Shown here one piece after another: positions 34,338 through 46,130 of a stretch of 64,000 nt of DNA (its first letter is position 1; every line of letters begins with the position of its first letter). The stretch lies in contig OY986966.1 of the NCBI GenBank assembly GCA_963920575.1, forward strand, positions 12,502,048-12,566,047, in the 5' to 3' direction. The notes below the pieces were generated by a model. The model did not search any database. It was not told the DNA's origin and saw only the letters and a list, made by a program, of their open reading frames with translations. Origin of the DNA: Narthecium ossifragum (taxonomy: Eukaryota; Streptophyta; Magnoliopsida; Dioscoreales; Nartheciaceae). The translations under genes were made by a program, and so were the position numbers.

Positions 34338-34452
34338 TGTGACTTGGTTATACCCTGAATATCCATCTAGAAAACTATAATAATTCTGACCATAAAGTTT
34401 TTCTAAGATTTGATCAATAAAAGGTAAAGAAAATGATCTTTCCTAGTCAAAG
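34338..34452 (-). pseudogene. A3 RT fragment between D and LTR e
   Basis: The minus strand reads 'HFPLPFIDQ' -like residues followed by 'LEKLYGQNYYSFLDGYSGYN' and 'QVTVDPQDQEKT', the RT fingers/palm of an Athila. It joins the frame ending at 24674 through the TCAAC duplication. Confidence 0.9.
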
Positions 34453-34665
34453 TGTGAGGACCCGTCCCTCTACTCCTGTGGCTCGTTGTGGACCGCAAGG
34501 GCAATTTGGTAAATTGCGCCTTGTCGGCTTGTTTCACACCCACGTGTGCACACACTGACCATGTCTATGGTAATGTTTGGCTAGAATGGTTAGTTGGACC
34601 CGTGATCGAAAGATCCGGGCTTAGGCTTAAGTTTTAGCCAGAGTCTAGCTTTCTGCACCTAAGGG

Positions 34666-34766
34666 ATCGATCTTCCTAGCTAGAAGATCGATCTCTTAGT
34701 GCGAGAAAGTCAAACCCGATTTGGCAAGGAAGATCGATCTCTTCTCAAAAGAGATCGATCTCCCTT
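34666..34766. repeat. GATCGATC cluster upstream of TATA in LTR e; second cluster 35127-35370
   Basis: Four octamers at 34666-34766, the last about 25 bases before the TATA box. A second group of six plus degenerate forms lies at 35127-35370, downstream of the likely start. Confidence 0.9.
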
Positions 34767-34783
34767 GAGTCGGTTCATTCGTC

Positions 34784-34790
34784 TATAAAA
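34784..34790 (+). promoter_or_regulatory. TATA box of LTR e
   Basis: TATAAAA in 'gtctataaaatgaacg', just downstream of the palindrome cluster. Confidence 0.7.
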
Positions 34791-36305
34791 TGAACGAAAC
34801 CTTTTCTTTTGATTTTTTTGGAAAATTCGAGATTTGAGCCATGTTCTTGCTGGATTTGACTTCGTTTGAGGAAGATCTAAGGCCTAGTAGCTTGGATTGA
34901 AGCTGCTATTGCATAGGTAGGGATCCTACCCACAATCTTTCAGGTTTTTGGAGTTTTCCGGTTTGATTCTGATCTTTTGCTTAGATCTGTTAAAATACAT
35001 GTTTGTTTTCCATGATTTCACAGGTTTTGGACTCGTGGTTCCTTGATCTACAAGATCCCAGAGTTTTGGGGGATTTGGTTCTATTTTCCAGCGATATTTC
35101 GCACCGTCCGGTCGCCAGAGAACCCATTCGGATCGATCTCCCTTGAGGGAAGATCGATCCCTTGTGGGGCGTCATGCCCGGCCCGAGCAGGATCGATCCC
35201 TCGGCTGGAGAGAGATAGATCCTTGCCTTGGTTGAGGTGGCGGGTTCCATGTCATGAAGAAGATCGATCCTTCTGGTGTAGAAGATCGATCTCCTTCGGT
35301 TGAGAGGGACGAGTTTTACTCCCAAGTACTAAGAAAATCGATCCCCTTGGGAAGGGAGATCGATCTCTTAGTGGTTGAGGGGTGTTTTCAAGTGGCTTAT
35401 GCCCGCAGGGCTTTGTATGATGATTTTCTTTACTGTTTTATATCTAGTAGATATGTTTAAGCATGTTAGCCCTATAATAGGGGAAGTGGTGAACCGGGGA
35501 AGTGATGACTCCCGGGATGTTTAGAATAAACGGGCGGGTAGCCCTACTGCTTTCCTTAGCTTTGCATGCCGGCGTGCGCCGAGGGCTTTATCTGTGATAT
35601 CTGTGAGCTATTGGTTGCGGGGCTGCTTCCCGATCCAGGTGTTGTGGCGGACTGCTGACAGTTGGTGGTGGTACCACTGTGGCAGCTACTAGACCTTACT
35701 TACCTGTTCACCACCCCGGGGCGGCAGGGTGTCGTGCCCAGACCTTATTTGATATACAATCACATACTGATGCATGCTTATCTGTATATTCCTGCGTGTG
35801 CTTATAACAAGCATTGCTTTGTGCATTAGTTGCATCTGTGTAGGACGTTGGCGATGGGTTGATCGGCGATCCGGGGCTTTCGGGTAGTCCGGATCTAGCT
35901 CTAGGACCGTTGCGGGTAGCTTGGTCCCGGACTCTTTTGTAGTATTCAGTCGATCTCGATGATAGGGTTAGATGACTTGAATACATGTGGTTTCATGTTT
36001 AGAGGTCATGTCGACTCCAAGTTGTATCTGAGGTGTAGCCGGCTTCCGGTGTTCTTGACTCTTGGGAGGAGGAATGCCTGCCCAGCGGTGTCCTTGCCCG
36101 CCAAACAATGTTCAGTGTCCTGTTGATTGTCTGCAGTGTTTTGGGCCTGCGTTCACGGACTCCCGGTAGGGTTATGGGAACCTTGTATACACCTAGGGTA
36201 GAATTGGGGACGGCACTGTTGTGTTCCCTCCCTTGTGAGTGTCGTAGTGTAGTATCACTGCTGAGCTTAGTGCTCACTCCTAAACGGGCTGCGTTTTGCC
36301 GGTGT

Positions 36306-37735
36306 TGGTGATCGCTCGCAAATGCGTCGTTAAATCATATGCAAAACGCAATTTACAATTTATAATCCTTCAATCAATACTACTCTACAAACGTAGAACA
36401 GTGGTGAGATCTTGAGTCGAACCACAGGGAAATATTGTTTAACAAAAGAAGAAATAAAATTAAATCTCTAAACTCAAGTCCTAAGGCGAAGAAAAGGAGT
36501 TTTAATGGTTTTGTTATCTAAGGAATTAAACTACTGAAAAAGCAATGAAAAGGTTGGGATAAATCAATGAAAGAAAACCTAGGGATTACTCAATCCACTC
36601 TAATTTCACCTCTTGTATTCTCTAGTATCCTCTTGTTCTCTAATCTAGACATATGGAATCACGGCTTCTTAAGCTCGCATGAATTCCTAAAAGAACGCTC
36701 ATGTTTTCCTACGGCATAGTCTATCTTTGCTTAGCATAGACTGTCTTCGGACTTAACCTGAGTACAATCTATCTTTGCTTAGCATAAACTATCTCAAAGG
36801 CATGCACAAAAGCGACATTAAAATCATCCTATAGATCTCTACTATCAAGCACTGCAATCAAGTAGGACTAAAAATACGTCAAGGTACTCGGTTCCCTCAA
36901 CTCTTTTATCATTAAAACCAAATCGATAAGATCATGTCTAGTATAAAAATACAAGATTAAACTAGAAAAATACAAGAAGGCTACATTAGAGCTTCATGAA
37001 ATCCCTAAGTGAGAGATTAGCCACTCATCTTTGGGATGAAGGTCATGTATTGGATGAAGAACGCTTGAGATCCACGCCGCATCTCCGTCTCCTTCAGCAA
37101 CCCTAATCCTCTCTTTTTCTCTCTATGGGGGCTTCTGGTTTTTGGCTAACAAAACCCTTTTTATATGCTAATTCCCGGAATTAGGGTTTTGGGTTGAGTT
37201 GGACCTCTAGTGCAACTCGGATTTCCTAGTTTAATCCTGACAGCTTCTTCCGGTCGTAACTGGGTTCAACCAGTCCATAATCTGAGAATGAGTCCAACAC
37301 GAAAGATGTAGATTTGGAAGTCTTCTATCAGATCCCGAAGATTTGATAATATTTGGACTTATCTGAAATATTTGGTAAATATTCTCCCACACGTTGACGG
37401 ACCAGTCTTACAGCAGCAAAATATCTTCATCTTCTTCAAAACTGCTATCAATCCATCAGGAATATCTGAAAGTGTCCAACTTGAAAGTTGTACATCTTGA
37501 TGTCTTCTAGATGGCACCTAAATTTCAGAATATATGGACATAAGAATAATTTCTGATGAGTATTATGCTAAGAGTCGACAGAGCAGTGTATTTCAGCATA
37601 TTAACCCTTTTTTGTAATTTCTAGCTTGAATCTTCATTAAACCTGAAATCAACTAACAAACTATCAAATACAAATACTCTAAGCCTCACAAAGGTAAATT
37701 AAGGGGTTTAATTATGAATATTTAGTGACTCATCA
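36306..37735 (-). repeat. F 3' LTR, about 1430 bp
   Basis: On the minus strand it starts TGATGAGTCACTAAAT at 37735, directly after the G-rich tract at 37736-37748, and ends GCGATCACCA at 36306. A TATA-like CATATAAAAAGGG lies near 37160 on the minus strand. It has no GATCGATC cluster. The five bases before it are GGTGT; the partner copy is outside the window. Confidence 0.82.
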
Positions 37736-39379
37736 CACCCCCCAACTTACACTTTGCTAGTCCTCGAGCAAAGAAAATATAAAACTAAGCAATAAATCTA
37801 ACTAGCCACTTTCGTAGGTCTCACGATTGCACTTAGCATATGCAACAAGCCTTTAAACCCCTGGGTTATCCCAGTGGAGGAGTTATAGTCTCCTGAGGGT
37901 TTTCAGGGATTTTTTTTTTTTTGCTTAGTTAAGCCAAGGGCTGTGTGACAAGGGATGACACCCATAAACATCTATACATTCCCTTGAATATATCATTAGA
38001 AATCAATTATAATATTCATCAACTCTAACGCATGAAATAAAAACCGTATTCATGAATACACCCTTCAATTCACAATCACATAAAAATATAGTAAGTCAAA
38101 ACATGTCATAGCATATTTTCAACACTCTAACATATTTAATCATGATTAAAAACAACTTTAGCACTCCTGTGTGTGAATGGGGGTTCCACATGCTTTAGAG
38201 CATCAATTATATCTAAACACTTCAACTATTCAATATCACAATCCTATCCAAGCACATATCTTCCACTTATTCCATAGCAATATCTGGTTTTTTTTTCTTT
38301 CTTCTTTTTTTTTCTTAGGAATTTCAACCGTTTTACGCGAACACCACGCTGGCTAGGCACACTGCCCGGTTACTAAGTTGAAAATCTTTTCTTTTTTTTT
38401 CTTTTTTTTTCGCATACTCAGATAATTGCATGTGTTCATGTATTTTCTGTGTCATGACATAAACTTGTAAACCTATCCCAATATCATGCTTAGAATCTAA
38501 TATCAACCCCTTAACATGTGGAAGTGAACAGGTGCGTTAGGATATGCCAAGCTATCCTTAGATCATGGTAAAAGTGTTAAAGTATAGAAATAGTGGCATG
38601 CATTGCAAAATTTACTATCCCTTATATGACATACAAGTCTCAGAATAATCCATGAAATAAATTTCTAAAACTTGCATCTTTGTCAAATCATATCGTAATT
38701 TCATCCTTTTGACATATTTCAAGGGATGTATAAGAATTAAATTCCTAAAATCTAACCCCCAACTTGAATGTAATTGTCCCCATTTACACTAAGTCATAAA
38801 AATAAAGTAAGGAAAAAGGGTAGAGATCACCATAATATCGCGTCATAGGTAAATGTCCCAAGCATTGTAATCACCACACCGCCCATAAGAAGAATACGTC
38901 ACTATTGAATAAAGTCAAGTCTCTAGAAGAGACTAAAAGGATAAAGCCATATAAATCACCATAAAACAGTAGAGACATATAGAAAGACTGAAGTATAACC
39001 CACTGATCGGTCGATATAATATTTGCATAATTCGCCCCTTAATGATTGCCAAAGGACCACCTGCGATAAAAAAAATACCTTTCCAAAACATCAAATAGAA
39101 TAGAATGAAAAATATAACAATAATAGCCAAAAGGTCGTAGAATCATTAAAAGTTCGGCAGAGTCTCCTTTGTATTTATCAAGTACTTAGCCTGTACAATC
39201 AGTCATCCACATAACTGAAAAATATAAGCATAAAAATATTAAAATATATGAAACTATCCATGCACAGCACCCAACATAGTCAGCATCCATTATAGCATCC
39301 ATGAAGATATGCACCGTCCGATCGAAAATCGAAGCTATGTAGCACTTGGAACGTATCCATCAGCAATCGGACGACGGAA
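37736..39379 (-). other. F polypurine tract and AT-rich 3' non-coding region
   Basis: The minus strand has AAGTTGGGGGGTG directly before the LTR. A second tract, 'caagttgggggttag', preceded by 'aatggggacaatt', lies at about 38752-38785, as in A1. Poly-T runs lie at 37911-37922, 38285-38310 and 38388-38412. No credible ORF. Confidence 0.75.
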
Positions 39380-40030
39380 AGTTTGCGGGAGGTGATCAAC
39401 GGTGAAATGGCGTCGCCTGAGGACGGGAAGGTGACAGGAAGAATCGTTGAAGGCCAAGGAAGTCACCGGTGTGGTCTGATCAAAGAATGGTGGCCTTCAG
39501 GCGGCGGAACGGCGGTGGACGGCGCGGAGGGCGATGACGTGTGGAAATGGAGTCCGATGATCGGAGCTCCAATCAAGGGCGAGGACGATTGAGGAAGGAT
39601 CGTGGAAGGATCGTGGAAGGCCAATGAAGTGTTCTATGGGGTTTGATTGAAGAATGGGGCTTCCAGGCGGCGGATTGAGGGTGGTCGGAAAGGTGGAAAC
39701 CGATGGTCGTTGAAGTCGATGATCCCGGCGGCAAGGAGTTGTTTTCATTGTGGAGGAAGCTTCGTGGTGGCCTGAGGAAGGTGATGGAGGTGGTTTGGGG
39801 CGGTGAGCGGTTGTGAATGGCAGTGAAGACGACGGCGGGGGGGGCTCACCGGCGTCGGAGGAGAAGGTGGCGAGGGACATGAACGACGGGGATGAATAGG
39901 TGGAAGGTTGGCGGAGGTATCGGTGGTATTTGTAGGGGCTGAGGGCGGCTGGAGAGTTGGCGACGGGCGGCGGTGATTGTCGGCTCGGGGACAAGCCGGG
40001 ACGATGAGCTGCGGGTGAAGGAGAGAGCGG
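39380..40030 (-). other. GC-rich tract in F with Pro/Ser-rich open frame and an internal repeat
   Basis: A sharp rise in GC, ending at an A-rich run (40045-40140). The minus strand is open at 39994-39497 for 165 codons, rich in Pro and Ser. About 39440-39560 and 39600-39700 are diverged copies of each other ('gaaggccaaggaagt' and 'gaaggccaatgaagt'). No family was recognised. Composition and the adjoining T-rich part (on the minus strand) resemble the A1 leader, so it may be captured host sequence or an Athila-specific module. Confidence 0.45.
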
Positions 40031-40140
40031 GAGGAGAGAGAAAACTTAAAGAAAATTTGGAAAAATAGAAAAAAGACGGGAAAAAAAAATTGAAAAAAAA
40101 ATCATGGAAAAGCCTAAAAATTTAGGAAAATACGAAAAAA

Positions 40141-40320
40141 TTATAAAACTTGGGTTGCCTCCCAAGTAGTGCGCAATTTTGAGTCATTCGTTGGACTTCC
40201 CGAAAAGGTGCAATTATAGCATGGATCCGTCAATCCGACGGCATCGATCACCCCACTTAGAATAATTTCCTCCATATAATGCTTGAAACTAACCCCAACC
40301 CCACAGTAAATCAAGTAGTT
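40141..40320 (-). pseudogene. F integrase C-terminal remnant
   Basis: The minus-strand frame gives 'VSFKHYMEEIILSGVIDAVG' and 'LTDPCYNC', aligning with the end of A3 integrase. It lies immediately after the protease tail, marking the deletion of RT to integrase. Confidence 0.75.
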
Positions 40321-41530
40321 GATGATGTAGGCTAACAAAGCCTTTCCTCCCAACAAGAGAACTAGAGACCCCACCCACTATAAAATGCAACCTATCGTCA
40401 TGTTTCATCTTGCAACCCGGTCTACAGTATTTGTCCCCCAGAATAGTGAAACTATCATTCGAGTGAACCAGAAGTGGAAGGTCAAATATAGATAAAAGAA
40501 GCGGTGAAGTCAGTGATGATGGTGCAAATATAGAGAAAAGAGGAGGTGGCTTAACCTTAGGATACACTGCCGCATCTGTGCAAAGGTGAGTGTCGGCATA
40601 ATAAGCACACAATTGGCCCGTATCTATCACAGGTGCGGTAGTAAAAAATAGCGGTGAAAGGGGTTCAACCATCCCAAAAATAGTTTTTATCTCTGCAATA
40701 TGCCGATCGAGTGATTGGTCGGGCAAGATGTGTGTTTTGATATCATATTTCGATTGTGCGGTGTTCAAATTAACATCATCATCAGAATCAGAAGCATAAG
40801 CATTCAAGATATCAGATAGCCTATCATTCTCCACTTCAACATCATCATCTTCCGAATCCTCAAACTCATACTCATTTAGAATCACAGCCAATCTAGCATT
40901 ATGCAATTCAACATTATAATCATCATTGTCAGAATCATATTCCTTCAAAATCTCATATACTCTATCATTGTGCAGTGTAGCATCACCATCATCATCATCA
41001 TCAGAGTCATAATCCCTCAAAATCTCAGCTAATCTATCAATCATTATAACATGAGATTTATCATCACAGCAGTCAGTCAAACTATCAACACGAAAGCATT
41101 CATTCTCACGCTCAAGCAAACATGTAGTCTTAAAGATGTTCAGTTTAACATGCATATTACCAAAGGAGACATTCATGACACCAGTTCGACACTGAATATT
41201 GGCATTTGCAGTGGCCAAAAAGGGGCGTCCTAAGATGATAGGCATAGTCTTTCGGCAGTGAACAGCGGGTTCCATATCTAAGACGACAAAGTCGACAGGG
41301 AAAAAGAAGTTGTCCACCTTAACTAATACGTCCTCTACGATACCTCTAGGGGTCTTAAGAGACCTATCAGCTAATTGCAAAACAACCGAGGTCGGTTTCA
41401 GTTCCTCCATCCCAAATTCCTTATAAAGGTAATAGGGCAAATGTTAACACTGGCTCCTAGGTCAAGAATGGCACCATCAATCTGGTAGTCTCCTATGCAA
41501 CAGGGTATGGTAGGGGTACCAGGGTCCTTT
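40321..41530 (-). pseudogene. F protease with an acidic repeat tail
   Basis: 'DGAILDLGASVNICP' with the catalytic Asp is at about 41475-41440 but in a different frame from both neighbours, so two compensating indels flank it (near 41525 and 41440). The rest of the domain ('KPTSVVLQLADRSLKTPRG', 'PIILGRPFLATANANIQ') is open from 41440 for 383 codons. Residues about 135-225 form four ~24-residue acidic repeats. Each has R-L-x-x-I-L, then Y-D/E-x-D/E and a run of Asp (40770-41036). After them comes an unrecognised stretch joined to the integrase remnant. Confidence 0.83.
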
Positions 41531-42357
41531 TAGTTTGGGTGGCGTGTCATGTCTCAAAATCGAAATGACTTGTTCAGGTAAAAGGATTTTCTTGTCTCTG
41601 TTGGGTTTTGTCTGGCGTTTATAAGTGCACATATCCTTAAGAAATTTGGCATATGAAGGGATTTGACGAATGGCATGAAGCAATGGTATGTTGATGTTGA
41701 CATGTTTGAAGATTTCAAGGGTGTCCTCTACAGCTCTTTGAGCTTTGATAGTTGGATAGGGATTCTTAAGGGCCGCAGGAAAGGGTACCCTAGGTGTATA
41801 CTTGGAAGGGTTAGGTTCCCTAGAATCAGAGAGGTTGGAATCAGGTGGGGTGTATGGGTCACCACTGTCCGTCCGATCGATCAGTTGGAATACCGATCGG
41901 TCGGCTGATGGCCGATCGATCGGAACTATGTCCGATCGATCGGTACGGGTTCGTTCCCCTACATGATTGTCAACGCGTTTTCCACTTCTAAGGGTCACTA
42001 CGGCCTTGGCACTTTCAAAATTTCGGCTTTCTACGTGGTGTAGGCCTCTTGGATTGGGTAAAGGTTGACTCGGTAGGTGCCCTTCCTCTCTTCTAGCCAT
42101 GTTGTTAGATAGCTGCCCAACTTATTTTTCTAAATTTGATACGGATTGAATCGTTGAAGATAAATTGTTTGTCAACAAGGAGACATCACTTTTGACAGTT
42201 GCAATTTCGACCTTCATAGATGACATGTCCCTATTGAAATCACCTCTCATCTCTAAAAGTGTACTCATGATTGAATTTAAAGTGGGCTCATTTGATGATT
42301 CAGGAGGAGGAGGTTGAGAGGTATTCTGTGGATAATGTGAAGAGTGCCCAGGGTCTA
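41531..42357 (-). pseudogene. gag: F gag, C-terminal part
   Basis: The minus-strand frame from 42357 reads a linker and possible coiled coil ('MSTLLEMRGDFNRDMSSMKV'), a TAA stop at about 42122-42124, then an open 207-codon stretch (42100-41477). This includes 'VNINIPLLHAIRQIPSYAKF' and 'LKDMCTYKRQTKP', the same segment that leads into protease in A1 and A2. It contains three GATCGATC octamers (41875-41945) within coding-like sequence, translating as repeated S/D-R-S/P residues. The core gag domain lies beyond LTR g. Confidence 0.8.
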
Positions 42358-43572
42358 TGTGAGGACCTGTCCCTCTATTCCTGGGTCAACCGCCTGGGTC
42401 GGGCCCGTGGCTCGTTGTGGACCACAAGTGCAATTTGGTAAATTGCGCCTTGTCGGTTTGTTTCACACCCGCGTGTGCACACACTGACCTTGTTTGTGTT
42501 AGTGTTTGATTAGAATGGTTAGGTGGACCTGGGATCGGAAGATCCCAGCTCGGGTGCGCTGAAGCTTGCTTTTGGGCAGCTTACAGCCCTTGAGCGATCG
42601 GTCGCTCCGAGGAGCGATCGATTGGACTCGTGAGCGAGTTGGTGGGTTTTTGACCCGTTCGGATCGATCCAAAACGTTTGGATCGATCCATCCCATCTTG
42701 GATCGATCCATCTTGGCCTTGAATCGATCCGGGCACTGCGCAGGGCAGTTGAACTGCAGCAGAGCAGTTGAGCTACCGTCGCTCTCCGTTGTCAAAGGAG
42801 AGGTCCTCTCCTTCACCCTCTCCTTCACTTTCTCCTTCACCTTCCCCCTCCTTCCCTGGCCTTCCCCTTCTCTTCTCCTTCTCTTCTTCCTTCTCTTCTT
42901 CTTCCTTCTCCTTCCTTCTCTCCCGCGGTTCTATTTTTCCTATGTTTCCTTCCGGGGCAGCCATCTTCTTCTCCTCCGTTCTCCCTCCTTCGGCCACCGT
43001 TTTGGGCGTTCTAAAGGTTGTTGGATCCGTGGCGACGAGAAGAAGCTCCCTGAAGTGTTTTGGAACCTTGTTGGTGATCAACTCACGGGGAATCAGCCGA
43101 GGAAAGCGATGTTAGGTAGGTGTTCTACCTACATGAGTTAATTAATGGGTTTAGTTAGATCCAGCCGTTAGATCTTGATGAATTTGTGTTGTTGGATGCA
43201 TCTTGTCTATTAGAATTATTGATATAAGTTTCATGATCTTTGGTTGAGATTTGAGTAGGATTTATGCGTGATTAATCTCGGATTTTTCGGTTTTCTGCTG
43301 TTCTTGAAGAACAGCCGGGTTGCGGCGAGTTTTCTGGCTTGTACATGTATGATCTTGGCTTTTGATAAACATAAGAGTTGTAGATCTCTTCGTTAGCTTT
43401 CCATGCCAGTTTATTTCATATTGTTTCGATTTTTCTACGAATTTTGGTGATTTTTCTCGTGGCCTACGACGAGGCTGATCTGAAGCTGGTATGAAGCTTT
43501 GGATCGATCCAAATTGTTCCAGATCGATCCCAAGCTGACTGATGGCGTTTCAGCTTGACCAGACTACCAAGT
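42358..43572 (+). repeat. LTR g, Tekay-type, interrupted by H
   Basis: It starts TGTGAGGACCTG after GTCTA and aligns with LTR a through the CT-rich stretch, the 'cttgaagaacagccgg' phrase and the second palindrome pair (43498-43530). It is cut at 43573 by the end of element H. A 25-base extra segment near 42385-42410 repeats 'ctgggtc'. Clusters: 42591-42732, with three GGATCGATCC and related forms. Confidence 0.88.
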
Positions 43573-44822
43573 TGTCACGCCCCGACCCGCGTAGGCCCAA
43601 CCGGGTCGGGCGACGCGAACTGGAACCTAACCTACTGCGGAAAATTTTGACGAGGTTTCCCTCTAATCGTAGTGGTTACCCTAACAAGTCACCAAAAGCA
43701 TCCCCAATTAAAGATACAACAAAGATTAGCAAAACCTCGAACCACAGATTTAAAACTCAAGTGTTAAATATACAAAACCTCGGAGAGGGGAAGATTCAAA
43801 ATACAACATCACTCCCGTAGGAGACTATCTAACATTGGATAAAAGCAGTAAACGATCACCACCTCTCAGACTCCACCTGGCGCCGCCGCACCGCCAACCA
43901 ACTGCCCGGTAGGGGCCAAGGAAGAAGAACTGACGCCTGCACCTGCAAAACGCAGCCCGGGTAGGTGTGAGCACTAAGCTCAGCAGGGATCTACACTACG
44001 CCACACAGAAGGAAGAGGGAAACGCAACAGTATCGCCCTCAAGCAAAGCCTAGGTGTATCACAGGGGTCCCATAACCCCACCGGATACCCCTGAGAGCCC
44101 CAGTCATGGTCTTCCAGCGAACTGGTCACACACTGGGTCACACTCAGTAAGGCAGGAAACGGCACTGCCACTCACAACAGGATCCTGAGCACTGTTGGCG
44201 GATAGCACCGCTGGGTAGTCACACCTGCCACCCAAGAGGTTTAGAAGGACTGGGTACCGGCTACACCTCGACTTGGCTCGAGGCCGACACGACCTCTAAA
44301 CATCAAACACAACAGTGTACCAGTCATCTAAGCCTATCATCAAGTTTGACTGGACACTACAATTCAAACCGGGTCCAAACAACCCAACCCCGGTCCTAGG
44401 GCTAAGTCCGAGCTTCCAGCCTCGGGACGGCGACCCGAAGATCACCCACGCCCTAACCAATGCAACTAATGCACAACAGGGAATGCATGCTATGACATGC
44501 GCAGAAAAGATACATGTAAGCATGCAGCAGGATGTGATGATATAAAAACAAGGTCTGGGCACGGCACCCTGCCGGCCCGGGGTGGTGAGCAATTATTTAA
44601 GGTCTAGGGACTGCTGCAGTGGTACCACCACCAACTGTCAGCAGTCCACCACAACACCTGCACCGGAAAACAACCCCGCAAACAACAGCTTACAGGTATA
44701 GCAGGCGAAAGCCCTCGGCGCACGCCGGCATGCAAGGCTATGGAAAGCTGAAGGGCTACCCGCCCATTTATTCTACACAATCCCAGGAGTCATCACTCCC
44801 CTGGTTCACCACTGCCCTATTA
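43573..44822 (-). repeat. LTR h, 3' part (left of the Helitron)
   Basis: Reverse complement of the Tekay LTR tail, closest to LTR e. It stops at '...ccctatta', and 49596 resumes 'tagggctaac', exactly the uninterrupted order in LTR e. Confidence 0.93.
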
Positions 44823-45027
44823 TCTATTATATAAGGAAGAGCGGTTTTTGAAACGTCTCAACTATAAAACATAAAGAGTGGTTATGATTTATCTCCAAAC
44901 ACATCCAACGGTTCATATTCCATCTAAAATCTCAAGATTCCCATCCAAAATTTGATTCCCGCTCAAAATTCTCACTCAAACTCCCAAACCCCAAAAACAC
45001 ACGCACACCCCAAACAACTTATTCAGC

Positions 45028-45030
<3 letters not shown>
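44823..45030 (+). other. Helitron 5' end region
   Basis: It begins TCTATTATATAAGGAAGAG. AT-rich with no ORF; the end motif matches the TC start and AT-rich terminus expected of plant Helitrons. Confidence 0.8.

Positions 45031-45060
<30 letters not shown>
45031..45060 (+). repeat. (GA)15 microsatellite
   Basis: Thirty bases of perfect GA repeat, directly before the GC-rich block, as often seen in plant 5' UTRs. Confidence 0.95.
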
Positions 45061-45064
<4 letters not shown>

Positions 45065-46130
45065 ATGGGACTGAATGATCAGCCCAGCCATCCCATCCTC
45101 TCCCCCCTCCACTCTCCCCCGTTCCCTCTCCCTCTCCCCCTCACCTATCCCCTCTCCTCTCCAACGCCTCCTCTACCGTCCGTCGGCCACGCCCCCACGC
45201 CCCCTCTACCGGCTCCGTCGTCCGTCGTCCATCGGCCACGCCCCCTCCACCAGCTCTACCGGCTCCGTCGTCGCCCCCTGTACCTGCTCTGTTGTCCATC
45301 GGCCACGGCCCCACGCCCCCTGAACCAGCTCCGCTCCGTCGTCGCCCCTGAGACACCGTTGCCCTGCCATTTCCTCCACTCCCCCGACCCCATACAGCCG
45401 CCATCTTTCCCTCTCTCCTCTCTTGCTCGACACGGCGATCTCCGCTAGGGCCGATCCCGTGCCGGAATGAGATCTCTCCCGCCGCCTCATTTCCTCCACT
45501 CCCCCGACCCCATACGGCCGCCACCTTTCCCTCTCTCCTCTCTTGCTCGACACGACGATCTCCGCTAGGGCCGATCTCGTGCCGGAGGGAGATCTCTCCC
45601 GCCGCCTCACTGTGACGACGGCGCGACTGATTGGGGACTCCACTCCGCCTCTCTCTCTTCACCACCTCTCCTCCACCGATTCCAGGAGCGCCGATCCCGT
45701 GCCGGAGGGAGATCTGTCGCCGCCTCCCTGCGACGACGGCTCGACCACCGCCTCCAGCGATCCTCCCGATGGCTGCCAATGTCTCTCCCTTGCATCCTCA
45801 CGATGGCTGCCAATGGATCGACTCCGAGAGACGGTTCCCCGATCCACTTCTGCGACCCCCGCGCTCCTCTGTCCCCTCTCGCCAACCGCCTCTCTCTCTT
45901 TGCCGACGGTTGACGGGCTCGATAGAGAGGACGCGTCTGCCATGGAGGGTGAAAGAGTCATAGAAGTGGGCGGGGATGGATTCAAGGCTCTTAGATGGGA
46001 AGGTCTCCTCCGCTGCCGCCTCCCTGTGCCTCTCAACTCTCTCCTATCCAGATGAACCAAGTTACGCTATCCTCTTCTCCCCACTTCCCCGATTCGCTTC
46101 TTCCACCCCCGCACAATCCGGAGGTACTCT
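45061..46130 (+). other. GC/CT-rich gene-like block in the Helitron with 120-bp repeats
   Basis: Open frames exist on both strands because of high GC. The plus-strand peptides are Pro/Ser/Arg-rich and fit no family I know. 45371-45490 and 45491-45610 are a 120-bp tandem duplication with a handful of differences; part of a third copy lies at about 45690-45730. At about 46122-46125 a possible splice donor (CCGGAG|GTACTC) precedes a long T-rich stretch. The best guess is a captured 5' UTR/first exon of a plant gene. Confidence 0.45.
45371..45610. repeat. 120-bp tandem duplication inside the Helitron
   Basis: Two head-to-tail copies with exactly 120 bases between matching positions, both starting TTCCTCCACTCCCCCGACCC. 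Confidence 0.93.

Larger units (their letters stand above)
22137..34452 (-). mobile_element. A3: Athila-type element, split by D and cut again by LTR e
   Basis: Minus-strand pol pieces at 22343-24674 and 34338-34452 join into one continuous RT sequence once D and one TCAAC copy are removed. At 34453 the RT is cut again by LTR e, and the gag side lies beyond all later insertions. It differs clearly from A2, so it is a separate family. Its 3' side may continue at 13642-15110, where solo LTR a interrupts it. Confidence 0.9.
34453..36305 (+). repeat. LTR e, Tekay-type, interrupted at its 3' side by F
   Basis: It starts TGTGAGGACCCG and follows the Tekay LTR layout to 'gggctgcgttttgc' near 36300, where other copies continue 'aggtgcaggcg'. 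The remainder must lie beyond F, outside the window. It forms a subfamily with LTR h. It shows the empty Helitron target uninterrupted at 35465-35482 ('gttagccctataatagggg'). The five bases before it are CAAAG. Confidence 0.9.
36306..42357 (-). mobile_element. F: non-autonomous Athila-like element, inserted in LTR e and cut by LTR g
   Basis: On the minus strand: gag C-terminal part (42357-41531), protease, then a direct join to the last residues of integrase (40374-40141), a non-coding 3' region, polypurine tract and 3' LTR (37735-36306). RT, RNase H and most of integrase are absent. LTR g removes the view of the 5' side at 42358. Like A1, it kept gag and protease and lost the enzymes. Confidence 0.87.

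Noticed and set aside
38933..39130. Minus-strand hydrophobic 65-codon ORF
   Set aside because: AT-rich F 3' region with no start context or homologue among the other Athila elements here.
44823..44850. First read as a simple truncation of LTR h
   Set aside because: LTR h resumes exactly at 49596, so it is an interruption by a Helitron.
45141..46060. Several GC-rich ORFs of 80-212 codons on both strands
   Set aside because: Mutually overlapping on both strands with low-complexity Pro/Ser/Arg/Gly content and a 120-bp repeat; no recognisable domain, so described as a block, not as genes.
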